From positions 1-40,057 of IMG/VR virus record IMGVR_UViG_3300025120_000163: a DNA stretch of 40,057 nucleotides; one strand, written 5' to 3'. This stretch comes from a virus. The position numbers were made by a program, and so were the translations under genes. Below, one piece after another: positions 16,601 through 26,100 of the stretch; position 1 is the first letter of the stretch; each line of letters begins with the position of its first letter. The notes beneath the pieces are model-generated. The model saw only the letters and a program-made list of their open reading frames with translations. It ran no database searches and was not told the DNA's origin.

Positions 16601-16765
16601 ACTGCTAGACTAGGAGCAATATGGTGGAACTCGGACAGTGGTCTTTTAGAAGTGTATGCTGGAGCAGTGGATGGTTGGGTTTCTTCCATTGGTGTGCAAT
16701 CTGTCACAGTTACAGACGAAATTGCGGAAGATCTCAATGTGGTTTACAACCTCATATTAAACTAG
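13601..16765 (+). CDS. Giant beta-helix fibre protein (1054 aa)
   Basis: This is a large elongated virion protein. The N-terminal block (VGRISGPLLKENLTR, then LAFETDLLFIGHTNGRIGVK) is shared with the 1243-aa protein and probably attaches it. A pectate-lyase-like beta helix starts near residue 230 (KWYVSTNGTDLLAGNHPNF, later HILPGTYTEQFPL). It is interrupted near residues 447-548 by an inserted beta domain containing SLTFTCAMDGHTTDHTYPRP. It resumes at ARVIASATIYG and ends the block with DQGGDFRVGDNF. Two KRW-type and two QRP-type repeats follow. Helix plus inserts fit a receptor-binding or glycan-cleaving fibre; catalytic acids cannot be named. AGGAG precedes the start. Confidence 0.75.
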   Translation: MAVTNVGRISGPLLKENLTRTSDLAFETDLLFIGHTNGRIGVKNSAPTRDFQVTGNARYAGDLIATNSASIGNIDIDGPTNTFSTLTGPINMNATTKFQMTELRTGNLAFTNSGIRAYNGEDIIFQPGPGTGKMIIPSDLNTTGNIHATGDISFDGNIFIGGDGPEDTLSFKGDIESDLIPDVTGTYDIGSNGQRWGDMHVQTMTGLNDITIDNTISLSGVAVNLGIQNKWYVSTNGTDLLAGNHPNFAFGTIRHALSYIEESTAGPHELHILPGTYTEQFPLEVPANVTVKGTGIRAVTIKPDVPNRYQDAFLMNDGSVVSDLTVKDFHYDANTDRGYAFKFSDNAGIVTKSPYVQNVSVVTQGDTRTATDPRGFDSGDAGRGALVDSNVLDTASPRTSMLFNMVTFITPGADAVTVKNGSRIEFINCFTYFANRGLYLQHTLNQYTPTAGSYNPATGVMTLTIGNHSIRVNETITIADNSLTFTCAMDGHTTDHTYPRPSDPYSGKKITITETTATSITCNVGISSNVSAHLFKSATANAITEGTMNEARVIASATIYGNQGVVADGNGSLAYLISHNFAYVGSGKNVENDVDTIDQTNEVVTTNNARVHFVSQDQGGDFRVGDNFIVDLGKGTTSIAVNDGELGASTLTVGVQGKETLVDATKIDVPNFRISNNTIQTLNNSFSIGAVGSSNAVNLTANVLMPKVDITGNATIGGSGLNFGNDAGDTVNFAMDFEQDLLPSQDTQSNIGSATKNWKETNSSRITLDNIDIHNNTIQTTDTNSQLELRASGIGKVNLGTVGFKTNITSASGDVAFSGGTTNTIINSTSHLSLPSGTSAQNPNQGNAVRFDSSINEFELFSTGKIALNGIKDGDRDTNIDLSSNKFTFYTANGYAGEIDGAGNLIVPKFASQDQISINGNTIGVGSASNPQAGFTANGTGKVVLDTANLQISGGTIENKLVNQDIKFTGTGVKANRTVQFDSLNGYIGPFGTTVQRDATTARLGAIWWNSDSGLLEVYAGAVDGWVSSIGVQSVTVTDEIAEDLNVVYNLILN

Positions 16766-16802
16766 TATAAATTAACCTTGTACAATATAATACCAAAAGA
16801 CC

Positions 16803-16810
16803 GATAAATA
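16803..16810 (+). promoter_or_regulatory. T4-type late promoter (GATAAATA)
   Basis: GATAAATA lies in the 174-base gap between two giant fibre genes, 129 bases before the next ATG. It would give the longest leader of this window. Confidence 0.62.
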
Positions 16811-16939
16811 ATACTAATGCAGAATCCGACCAGATTCAGCAGGACAAACCGTGGTCAACCGACGAAGAACTTATGAATAATGTAAGGTGAAAATCAGGTT
16901 GGTGGGACAAGATCCCCGTGCTATAAAGGAGCAAAAACA
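16811..16939 (+). other. Long 5' leader with short open frame
   Basis: About 120 bases lie between the late promoter and the ATG at 16940. They include a 19-codon open frame from the ATG at 16817 (MQNPTRFSRTNRGQPTKNL, then TGA) that has no clear ribosome site. A small GGGA / TCCC hairpin lies near 16904-16917. The final AAGGAG is at 16927-16932. Whether it regulates anything is unknown. Confidence 0.35.
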
Positions 16940-19900
16940 ATGGCTGTAGGTCGAATATCAGGTCAGCTCTTGAAGTCCAATCTTCTGCGTAATGGAGCAG
17001 ATTTGGCATTCGAGACGAACTTGTTATACATTGATGTTAATAACAACAGGATTGGTGTTAAGACCAGCACTCCTCAATACCCGCTAGATATAAACGGAAC
17101 AGCACGTACAACAAATGCAGAAGTTACTGGACAAGTAGACGTAGGAAATATCACAGTAACTGGCAATACAATTTCAACAACATCATCTCAACTTAACTTT
17201 TCAGCAATAGACGGTATTGTATACAATAACGAAATTCACGTAGATGATCTTATAATCACTAACAATAAAATTCAAGCAACTGATACCAATCAAAACTTTG
17301 AGATTGTTACTAGTGGTACAGGTAAAGTAGATATTATAGGTAACACAGAAGTACAAGGAAATATTCACGCAACAGGAAATATTAGAGCAGACGGTAACAT
17401 CACTATTGGTGATTCTGATACAGATTCTATTACAATTAATGCTGATATTACATCAAACATTATACCTGATGCTTCAAACACATACAGTTTAGGAACTGCC
17501 GCAAAACGTTGGAATCAAGCATATGCCAACAATTTAACAGTAGACAACCTGGCACTGTCAGGAAACATCACTGTACAAGGACTAAACTTAACAGCACGTC
17601 CAGGTAAAGTAATATACGTGGCAACCAACGGTGATGACTCTAAATCAGGAACTCACCAAAATGATCCATATGCTTCAATTGAACAAGCATTATCAGTGGC
17701 TATTGCTGGAGACCATGTTTACATTTATCCAGGCACATACACAGAAGATTTTCCATTAACTATTCCAACAGGAGTTAGTATAAGAGGTGATGGAATTAGA
17801 GCAGTAAAAATTCAACCAAGCAATGCAACAAACAGCAATGATGCTTTTATATTAAATGGTGAAACAACTGTTGAAGATTTAACTATTACAGGTTTTTACT
17901 ATAACAATTCTGCAAACACAGGACACGCATTTAGATTTAATCCAACAGGTGCAGATGATTCAACAGGATTTCAAGTTACATCTAGATCACCTTATGTAAG
18001 AAACGTAACTGTCATTACACACGGAACAGTGACAACAGCAACTGACCCAAGAGGATTTGGATCTGCTGATGCTGGAAAAGGTGCATTGTTAGATGGTTCA
18101 GTGGCAACTCCTGCATCTAATGAAGCAAGTTGTTTGTTTCAAAATGCAACATTTATTACTCCAGGTGTTGATGCAATCACACTTACAAATGGTGTAAGAA
18201 TAGAATGGTTAAACTCATTTACATATTTTGCGGCAAGAAGTATCTATGCTGTTGACGGCACAACTGGTTTTGCTGAAGATGGTAAAACACAATTAAAAGT
18301 TGCAGGTTTATCAGGTACGGCAATCCAAGCAGGGCACGTTGTATCATACTACGACACAGACAATGTAACTCTATTAGCATCAGGCACAGTTGAATCTGTA
18401 GATGGAGATAAAATTATAATTGATGGGAAATCAACAGGATTTGCAATGCCACCAGAAACAACAGGCAAACAAATCACTGCCAACGGTGATGCAAAACTAG
18501 ATACGTCTGTTAAAAAGTTTGGACAATCCAGTTTGCTTTTAGATGGCACAGGAGACAGTGCATCAATAGGAACAACAGCAGACTTTGGATTTGGCACAGG
18601 AGATTTTACAATAGAATTTTGGGCATACCCAACACAACTTCAATCCACAACATTATTTGATTTTAGAAACAATGCATCAATAGAATATTCATTGATGTTG
18701 TACATGACTAACAACGGTCCAAAACTTTATGTTAACGGAGCAAATGTAATCATAGGAAGTCAAGGTTTCAATCTTAATGTTTGGACACACTTCTCGTTGG
18801 TAAGAAGCAGTAACACTGTAACGATGTATGTTGCAGGACAAAATGTTGGATCGGCAACAGTTGCAAATGATTTAGGTGCGGCAAAACCATGTGTGATGGG
18901 TAACAACTATGATGCCAATAATGGCTTTATTGGAAACATGGACGACTTTATAATTTATAAAGGTTCAGCAATACGTTCAGGAAACTTTACTCCACCAACA
19001 ACAGAAGCAATTGGAAATCCAAACACAGTATTAGTAAGCAGATTCAATGGACCAAATTTATCAACTTCATTTTTAGATACTAACATACCAATTCAAGACA
19101 TTAGAACATCAGCAGGAGCGACAGCAACAAACTTTACTCTAGTTGATTACACAGACTTTGGAGCAGAAGTAAGATCAATTGCATCTGCATCTATCTACGG
19201 AACATTTGGTGCTGTGGGTGATGGTGTTGGTGTAAAAATGTATTTGATTTCACACAACTTTGCTTACATTGGAAACGATTACGAAGTTGATAACGATGCA
19301 ACAACAGTGGTTCAAGCCAACGAAGTTGTAACAACAAATAATGCAAAAATTTATTATTCATCAGTTGACCATAAAGGTGATTTTAGAGTTGGTGATCAAT
19401 TTTATGTTAATCAAGAAACAGGACAAGTTGCGTTTACATCAGCATCACTTAATATAGATGTTGATCAAGCATTAACATTTACATCAGGACCTAACGTTAC
19501 AGTTATATCAGGAGATAAAATTGAAACAGGAAATGTTCAAATATCTGGAAATAATATTACAACAACATCAGGAGATTTAAACATTGATTCATTTAATAAT
19601 CAAATTAATTTTGTTGACGATGTAAACATTACTGGAAATTTAGATATCACAGGAGATATTACAATAGGTGGAAATGTTACAATAGGTGATGAAACAACAG
19701 ATTCAATTAATATTACAGCAGGTATTAGTTCTGATATTATTCCTGCACTAGATAATACTTATAATGTTGGTTCATCTACAAAAAGATGGAACACAATATT
19801 TGCCAATGAAGCACAAATAGACAGTGTAAACATTAAAGGAAATTTAATTCAAAGTAATAATACAAATGCTGATTTAGATTTAAGATCAAGTGGAACTGGT

Positions 19901-20671
19901 GGAGTAAGAGTTGAAAACTTCTCAGTATCAGGAGATACAATAACAAACGATTCAGGAGACTTTACAATTAATCCTGCTTCAGGTGTGTTCAGAGTTGACG
20001 GTACTGGATCTGTTAGAATTCCAACAGGTACAACTGCTCAGAGACCAGGTTCTGCATCAGCAGGTATGATGAGATACAACACTGATGATTCAGTGTTTGA
20101 AGGATATAACGGAACAAACTGGTTAGCATTGTCTGGTGTTTATGACTTAGACAAAGACACATACATCACTGCTGAGGCTACACCGGGTGCAGATGATGAC
20201 ACACTTAGATTTTATGCTGGTGGAGTTTTGGTGGCAAATGTTAATACAACAAGGTTTGATGTCACATCTTTACAGGTAGATGACATAACAATCAGTGGAA
20301 ATACTGTAACAACCACAGGAACTGACCAAGATTTGATCCTGAATGCTCAAGGAAATGGTAGTATCAGAATTGAAGACTTCAAGTTTGAAGGAAATGCGAT
20401 AACTAATATTATATCTAGTCCGATTGTATTAAAAACAACTGGAACGGGATATATTGATGTGTCAGATTCTGGTGGGTTTGTACTTCCGGTTGGAACAACA
20501 GCAAACAGACCGTTTACGCCTTTAATAGGTATGATACGTTATAACACCGCAGATCAACGTGTTGAACTGTATGATGGTAATGCTTGGGGTTCAATCGCAG
20601 GTTCATCAGGTGCTGTAAGTATTATTGACGCAACAGAAATAGCAGTGGAATATGCACTGGCATTAGGATAG
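16940..20671 (+). CDS. Giant beta-helix fibre protein with LamG domain (1243 aa)
   Basis: This is a paralogue of the 1054-aa protein: the same start (AVGRISGQLLKSNLLR) and a beta helix from about residue 224 (VIYVATNGDDSKSGTHQNDP, YIYPGTYTEDFPL). The chassis is broken after FTYFAARSIY. Residues about 440-740 hold a linker plus a LamG/concanavalin-like domain: FGTGDFTIEFWAYPTQ, then WTHFSLVRSSNTVTMYVAGQ, then FIGNMDDFIIYKG. That fold usually binds sugars. The chassis resumes at VRSIASASIYG and GDFRVGDQF. Three repeated segments of the type IIPD-TYxxGS-KRW and two GTTAQRP modules follow. The role is probably glycan recognition at the tail fibre or tail tip. Confidence 0.78.
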   Translation: MAVGRISGQLLKSNLLRNGADLAFETNLLYIDVNNNRIGVKTSTPQYPLDINGTARTTNAEVTGQVDVGNITVTGNTISTTSSQLNFSAIDGIVYNNEIHVDDLIITNNKIQATDTNQNFEIVTSGTGKVDIIGNTEVQGNIHATGNIRADGNITIGDSDTDSITINADITSNIIPDASNTYSLGTAAKRWNQAYANNLTVDNLALSGNITVQGLNLTARPGKVIYVATNGDDSKSGTHQNDPYASIEQALSVAIAGDHVYIYPGTYTEDFPLTIPTGVSIRGDGIRAVKIQPSNATNSNDAFILNGETTVEDLTITGFYYNNSANTGHAFRFNPTGADDSTGFQVTSRSPYVRNVTVITHGTVTTATDPRGFGSADAGKGALLDGSVATPASNEASCLFQNATFITPGVDAITLTNGVRIEWLNSFTYFAARSIYAVDGTTGFAEDGKTQLKVAGLSGTAIQAGHVVSYYDTDNVTLLASGTVESVDGDKIIIDGKSTGFAMPPETTGKQITANGDAKLDTSVKKFGQSSLLLDGTGDSASIGTTADFGFGTGDFTIEFWAYPTQLQSTTLFDFRNNASIEYSLMLYMTNNGPKLYVNGANVIIGSQGFNLNVWTHFSLVRSSNTVTMYVAGQNVGSATVANDLGAAKPCVMGNNYDANNGFIGNMDDFIIYKGSAIRSGNFTPPTTEAIGNPNTVLVSRFNGPNLSTSFLDTNIPIQDIRTSAGATATNFTLVDYTDFGAEVRSIASASIYGTFGAVGDGVGVKMYLISHNFAYIGNDYEVDNDATTVVQANEVVTTNNAKIYYSSVDHKGDFRVGDQFYVNQETGQVAFTSASLNIDVDQALTFTSGPNVTVISGDKIETGNVQISGNNITTTSGDLNIDSFNNQINFVDDVNITGNLDITGDITIGGNVTIGDETTDSINITAGISSDIIPALDNTYNVGSSTKRWNTIFANEAQIDSVNIKGNLIQSNNTNADLDLRSSGTGGVRVENFSVSGDTITNDSGDFTINPASGVFRVDGTGSVRIPTGTTAQRPGSASAGMMRYNTDDSVFEGYNGTNWLALSGVYDLDKDTYITAEATPGADDDTLRFYAGGVLVANVNTTRFDVTSLQVDDITISGNTVTTTGTDQDLILNAQGNGSIRIEDFKFEGNAITNIISSPIVLKTTGTGYIDVSDSGGFVLPVGTTANRPFTPLIGMIRYNTADQRVELYDGNAWGSIAGSSGAVSIIDATEIAVEYALALG

Positions 20672-20678
20672 GAAAAAT

Positions 20679-21011
20679 ATGGCAACAAATTTTAGAAACT
20701 CTGTAACAAAAAGTGTAGGAACTGTGACTACGGCGGTATACGAAGCCTCTCCAGGATCATACACAACAATCATTGGAATGGTTTTAGCAAACTTAACAGA
20801 ATCAGTTGTAGAAGCCAGTGTAACATTAACAGCAACTCCAGATTCAGTTACAGGATTTATTGTAAAAGATGTTTTAATTGCACCAAACTCTAGTTTACGT
20901 GTATTGAACTCAGGAGAAAAATTAATTGTGGCAAGTCAAAACAGTTTAAATGTAAAATCAAACATCAACGACTCATTAGATTGTGTGTTGAGTTATGTGG
21001 AGATAACATAA
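20679..21011 (+). CDS. Small beta-sandwich virion protein (paralogue family A)
   Basis: This 110-aa protein begins ATNFRNSVTKSVGTVTTAVY. Alternating strands include YTTIIGMVLANLTESVVEAS and end DCVLSYVEIT. It resembles the 108-aa protein at 12436 and the 106-aa protein at 34091 in length, strand order and the terminal Y-V-E strand, so a gene family is likely. It sits seven bases after the 1243-aa fibre gene and one base before the next gene, in a tight unit. It may cap or link that fibre, but there is no direct evidence. Confidence 0.6.
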   Translation: MATNFRNSVTKSVGTVTTAVYEASPGSYTTIIGMVLANLTESVVEASVTLTATPDSVTGFIVKDVLIAPNSSLRVLNSGEKLIVASQNSLNVKSNINDSLDCVLSYVEIT

Positions 21012-21012
21012 G

Positions 21013-21474
21013 ATGTCAAATACAGTTGGACAGGATACTTCCGTATATCTTCAAAATGGTATCAAAGACAGATACTTTTATGGATTACGAAGAACCGACG
21101 AAGGAACTTTGTTCATCGGTAAAGTTGACCAACTAGGGTTTAACGATCCTGTGGCAATAAACAATCCAGGAAATATTGATGACAACTTTAAAGATTTTGA
21201 TCAAGGTTATGATTTTTATGAAGGTAGAGATTTGAATCATGCCAAACCATTTAAAAATTTAAGATACGAACAATTTAGATGGGACGATGTAAATTTAAAT
21301 TATTATATTAATTCAGAAGGTGAACTAGTTGTAAGAATAAACAGTAACGTTGGTGATGGAGCAATAACGTATCCACAGACTGACGAATCCGTAACTGTAG
21401 AACAAACTGTATTCACTTTGGATAAAACAAATTACTTAATGGATAGTAATGAAATAACATTCGATAGAGGATAA
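21013..21474 (+). CDS. YFYGLRRT-family virion protein, long form
   Basis: This 153-aa protein reads DRYFYGLRRTDEGTLFIGKV near residues 19-38, then NNPGNIDDNFKDFDQGYDFYEGRD and a strand LRYEQFRWDDVNLNYYINSEGEL. The protein at 22786 shares all of these segments, and the pair brackets a fibre gene. The last 40 residues (from about 113) are a unique tail. I know similar short proteins only as conserved hypotheticals of marine T4-like phages. They may be fibre-attachment or baseplate adaptors. The previous stop and this ATG are separated by a single base. Confidence 0.55.
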   Translation: MSNTVGQDTSVYLQNGIKDRYFYGLRRTDEGTLFIGKVDQLGFNDPVAINNPGNIDDNFKDFDQGYDFYEGRDLNHAKPFKNLRYEQFRWDDVNLNYYINSEGELVVRINSNVGDGAITYPQTDESVTVEQTVFTLDKTNYLMDSNEITFDRG

Positions 21475-21492
21475 AGTAGGAGGAAAAAACGA

Positions 21493-22779
21493 ATGACACG
21501 ACAACTTATAAACACTGGTATTATCCCAAATGATGGTCAAGGAGACTCGTTAAGGGACGCTGGTGGAAAAATGAATAACAATTTTCAAGAATTGTATACA
21601 GCTCTTGGAAATGGAACAGCCTTAACAATAGTCAATAACAATTTGATTACTGCCACAGGTGCTAACAAAATTACTTTTTTATATTCAACTCTAGCAGATT
21701 TACCAGATGCGGCAACGTATCATGGAATGTTTGCTCATGTACACGGTGAGAATGCTTCCTACTACGCTCACGCAGGTGCTTGGGTAAAAATTGCAGATGC
21801 GAATAAATCTTTCGGAATGTTTTCAGATGTTGACTTAACAGCAACACCAACCAACGGACAAGCATTAGTTTATGATTCAGGTTCACAAACTTGGAAACCA
21901 GGAACTATATCCGGCGGTGGCGGTGGCGGCGGTGGTGCAACTGCATTTCTTGGACTAACAGATACTCCAGCAACTTATTCAGGACTATCAGGTGGTTTTT
22001 TACAAGTTAATGGCACTGCTGATGGCTTAACAATTGTTGCGGCATTTTCAATTGACAAACTTTCAGATGTTGACACAACAACTAGTGCTCCATCTTCAGG
22101 ACAAGTTTTAAAATGGAATGGAACAAAATGGGCACCAGCAGATGATTCAACGTCAGGTGGTGGAGCCGCAGATGCAGGCACACTAGATGGATTGGACAGC
22201 ACATACTTTTTAAATTACAACAACCTAAACAACAAACCTACAGTTCCATCTTCAGTATTAACATTGACAGATACTCCAGCAACTTTTTCAGGTCAAGCAG
22301 GAAAAACTGTTAAAGTAAATGCAGGTGCAACAGCATTAGAATTTGTAACAGATTCAGGTGGTGGAGCAAGTACTCTTAATGATTTAACTGATGTAACAAT
22401 ATCAACACCAGCTCAAGGTGATGTATTGTATTACAACGGAACAGGCTGGGTGAAACAGAACGGTCCAACAATGAGATGGGACGTTGGAGCCTCAGGTTCA
22501 TCCAATTACACTTTTACAGGTCCAGGATTTGCAAGTACAACAAATGATCCTGTGCTATATTTGATGAGAGGACACTCTTACATTTTTGTAAATTCAACAG
22601 GTGCTAGTCACCCATTTGAATTTAGAGTATCAAATGGTGGAGCAGAATACACAGCAGGAATAAGTGGTTCTAAAACAGGAACGCAAGTTTTAGAAGTTCC
22701 TATGGATGCACCAAGCACACTTTATTATCAATGTACTATCCATTCAGCAATGGGTAACACAATCAACATAGTGAGTTAA
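21493..22779 (+). CDS. Tail fibre protein with C-terminal cupredoxin-like domain
   Basis: This 428-aa protein begins with a common fibre start (NTGIIPNDGQGDSLRDAGGK, then NNNFQELY). An eight-glycine hinge (near 139-146) precedes two LTDTPATYSG / LTDTPATFSG repeats and related LSDV / LTDV units. Residues about 335-428 form a cupredoxin-like domain: LMRGHSYIFVNSTGASHPFEF, VPMDAPSTLYYQCTIHSAMG, NTINIVS. The type-1 copper ligand set is complete: His in SHPF, then Cys, His and Met in C-x2-H-x2-M spacing as in amicyanin. In virions this may bind copper or be a stability or adhesion fold. AGGAGG precedes the ATG. Confidence 0.72.
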   Translation: MTRQLINTGIIPNDGQGDSLRDAGGKMNNNFQELYTALGNGTALTIVNNNLITATGANKITFLYSTLADLPDAATYHGMFAHVHGENASYYAHAGAWVKIADANKSFGMFSDVDLTATPTNGQALVYDSGSQTWKPGTISGGGGGGGGATAFLGLTDTPATYSGLSGGFLQVNGTADGLTIVAAFSIDKLSDVDTTTSAPSSGQVLKWNGTKWAPADDSTSGGGAADAGTLDGLDSTYFLNYNNLNNKPTVPSSVLTLTDTPATFSGQAGKTVKVNAGATALEFVTDSGGGASTLNDLTDVTISTPAQGDVLYYNGTGWVKQNGPTMRWDVGASGSSNYTFTGPGFASTTNDPVLYLMRGHSYIFVNSTGASHPFEFRVSNGGAEYTAGISGSKTGTQVLEVPMDAPSTLYYQCTIHSAMGNTINIVS

Positions 22780-22785
22780 TAGATA

Positions 22786-23160
22786 ATGGCACAAGTATTT
22801 GGCGTAGGCATAGACGAATTACAAAAGACACTCGCAAACAATAGATATTTCTATGGATTGCGTAGAACAGATGCAGGCGAATTATACATGGTGAAATCAG
22901 ATTTATTAAGACTAGAAGATGGAGTACAATTGAATAGACCAGGAAATATTGATGAAAACTACAACAATTGGAGTAGAGGAGAAGACTTCTTTGAAGGTAG
23001 AGATCAACAACATAGAAAAAATTACCCGAATTTAGTATACGAACAGTACAAATGGGATGGTAGAAACCTGTTTTATTACGTGAATAAAGAAGGGGAATTA
23101 GTATTAAAAGTTAACGAGGCTCACACATATCCAGGATATGTGGAACCTTATAGTACATAA
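22786..23160 (+). CDS. YFYGLRRT-family virion protein, short form
   Basis: This 124-aa protein, a paralogue of the one at 21013, shares RYFYGLRRTDAGELYMVKSD, the RPGNIDENYNNWSRGEDFFEG segment and YEQYKWDGRNLFYYVNKEGEL. It lacks the long tail and ends VNEAHTYPGYVEPYST. It begins six bases after the fibre stop. Two copies on either side of the same fibre gene suggest paired adaptors for different partners. Only a weak ribosome site (GAGTTAATAGATA before the ATG) is visible. Confidence 0.55.
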   Translation: MAQVFGVGIDELQKTLANNRYFYGLRRTDAGELYMVKSDLLRLEDGVQLNRPGNIDENYNNWSRGEDFFEGRDQQHRKNYPNLVYEQYKWDGRNLFYYVNKEGELVLKVNEAHTYPGYVEPYST

Positions 23161-23163
23161 GGA

Positions 23164-23171
23164 AATAAATA
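23164..23171 (+). promoter_or_regulatory. T4-type late promoter (AATAAATA)
   Basis: AATAAATA lies 17 bases before the ATG of the 1717-aa gene, just after the preceding stop. Confidence 0.58.
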
Positions 23172-23188
23172 CATATAGGAATTAATTC

Positions 23189-26100
23189 ATGGCAGATTTT
23201 CGAATAGATAGAATTAGATTTAGATGGAGAGGCGATTGGTCAGCCAACACTCTTTACGTAAAAGATGATGTATTAAGATACGGTGCAAAAGTATTTGTAT
23301 GTGTTGAAGTACACACATCAGACACAAACTTTTACAACGACTTAAACAACTCAATTCCAAGATGGTCTCAAATGATGGACGGTCAAAGTTGGACTGGTGC
23401 ATGGACACCTTCAACGTTTTACAAAATTGGTGAATTGGTTAAAGTTGGTGGTCTAATTTACAAATGTATTGAAGGACATATTTCAAATGCATCTGCATCA
23501 AATGGTGTACTAGGAGATGAATTAAAATGGGTATACTTTGCTCGTGGAGAAGATTGGCAAAGTGTTTGGACACCTGCTACACTTTATAATGTTGACCAAA
23601 CAGTAATTTACGGTGGATCAATTTGGAAATGTAACACAGCACACACTTCAGGAACTGCAGATGATGGATTACAATTCAATGCGTCATATTGGGATCAATA
23701 TTCAAGATCAGACAACTTTAGAAACGATTGGGCATCAAACACTTTATACTATCCAGATGATATTGTGTATTATGGTGGTACAGTTTACAGATGTAAAACT
23801 GGACACAGATCAGCAACTACAAACAAATTTATAAATCCTACTGCTACATACGGTGGTGCGTCAGGAACAGGATTCCAATTCTTTATTTTTAAAACTGGAA
23901 CAACTTACAATCTTAAAATTACAAACGGCGGATCAACTTATCTTGCTACAGAACAATTTACAATTTTAGGATCAGCATTAGGTGGAGCAACTCCAGCCAA
24001 TGATGCAGTAATCACTATCAGCACAGTAAACAGTGGTGCAATAGCAACAGCATCAGTAGATGGTGTAGCAAATGATTCTAATGATGGTTTAGAAGCAAAC
24101 AGTGGACAGTGGGAAACTGTATTCACAGGAATTAGATACAGAGGAGATTACACTGTTGGAGAAAGATATTCAGCAGGAGAACTAGTAAGATGGTCTCCAG
24201 GTATGTGGCAAGTAACCACAGGACACTGGGCAACAAATGATCAAATGGTTGAAAGCAATTTCAATTTATGGGTACCAGGTTTAGAATTTGAAGCAATATG
24301 GAATATTTCTCAATACTATCAAAAAGGTGACGTTGTACTTTACGGTGGTTACACATATGTTGCACTATTAAGTAACGTTGGTGTTACACCTGCAGTTACA
24401 GACGGAACAAACACTTGGGAATTACAAATTGTTGGGTACACATTCACAGGCGAATGGAAAGAAACTTATCTAGTTAATAATGCAGTTGAACCTTTTCCAT
24501 ACAAAACTGGAGATGTTGTAAGAGCAGGTGGTGATTTATACATTGCTGTAAAAGATAATGCAAGTGTAGATCCAAGCACAAGAAGTGTTTATGATGAAGG
24601 ATCAGATAGTCCTTTCCCATGGCAATTACTTGTAACAGGTTATGCTTACAAAGGTCCTTGGAAAGAAACTAATTTAGGTGGTGTATCAGGTGAACAAACA
24701 TATTTCCCTGGAGACGTTGTTACAGTTGCTGGCACACTTTACAAATGTATTTTAAAACATGAAGCAAATTCATCAGACGCTAAACCACCATTAGATTTTG
24801 AATCAGAAAATGTTGGTCCTTATTGGGTATTATTAGCAACAGGACACACTCCAAACGTATTGGAATATCCTGGAGATATTAAAACACAAAACGAAGATTC
24901 AACAAGATTAAGAATTGGTTTAGGTACATCAGGACAACTATTAAAAGTAGGTTCAAATGATATTCCTTTCTGGGAAGATTTTGATGTAACACCAAAAGTT
25001 TATTATGTTTCACCAGACGGTGAAGACCTTGATTCAAGAGGAACGCAATTAGCGGCTCCTTTTAAAACAATTAAATTTGCTTGTGATTTTATTAATGGAG
25101 ATTTATCTGCAAGATCACCTGCAACTGTAATGGTTAAAACAGGATTATATCAAGAAGTTTTACCTATCACTGTGCCAAGAGATACTGCACTTGTAGGAGA
25201 TGAATTAAGAAGTACTGAAGTTAAACCAGCGTCAGGTTATGAAACTGGTTACAATATGTTCCTTGTAAATAATGGCTCAGGCATAAGAAATATGTCTTTA
25301 AGTGGATTATCAGGAACATTAGGACCAGTCAACGAATACGGAACAAAAAGACCAACAGGCGGTGCTTTTGTTTCATTGAATCCTGGTTCAGGAGCATCAG
25401 ATGCCGCGGCTTGGATTACAACACGATCTTGTTATGTACAAAATGTATCAACATTTGGATCAGGATGTGTAGGTTTAAAAGTAGATGGAGATTTACACAA
25501 CGGTGGTAACAAATCAATTGTAGCCAATGACTTTACACAGGTTCTTGATAACGGTATTGGTTTCTGGGTTAACGGTGAAGGTAAAGCAGAACTTGTATCT
25601 GTGTTCACTTACTATTGTCACATAGGTTATCTAGCAACTTCAGGTGGTAAAGCAAGAGCAACAAACGGAAACAACTCTTATGGAGATTGGGGATCAGTTG
25701 CAGAAGGTGTAACACCTACTGAAACACCTATTACAGCAAAATTCAATAACAGAACTCAAGAAGCTCAAGTGGATGCAGTTTACAATGATGAAAACGAAAT
25801 ATTTGCTTTTGCTTATGATCATGCAGGACAAGATTACACATCTGCTAATATTACAATATCAGGTTCAGGTCAAGGTGCAACAGCATCAATTAATTATGAA
25901 AACACTAGAGACGGTGCCGTAAATAAAATTAGAATATTAGGTCCTGGAGATTCAACTCCAGCAGGTGGTTCCGCTTATACAAGTAAATCAGGGCCAGCAA
26001 TATCAGGTACTGCTACTAGTATAAAATTAAATGCACAATTCCAAGGAACAACAGCCCAAACAGTTGGACAAAGACTTTATATTTGGGAAGGTACTGGTAG

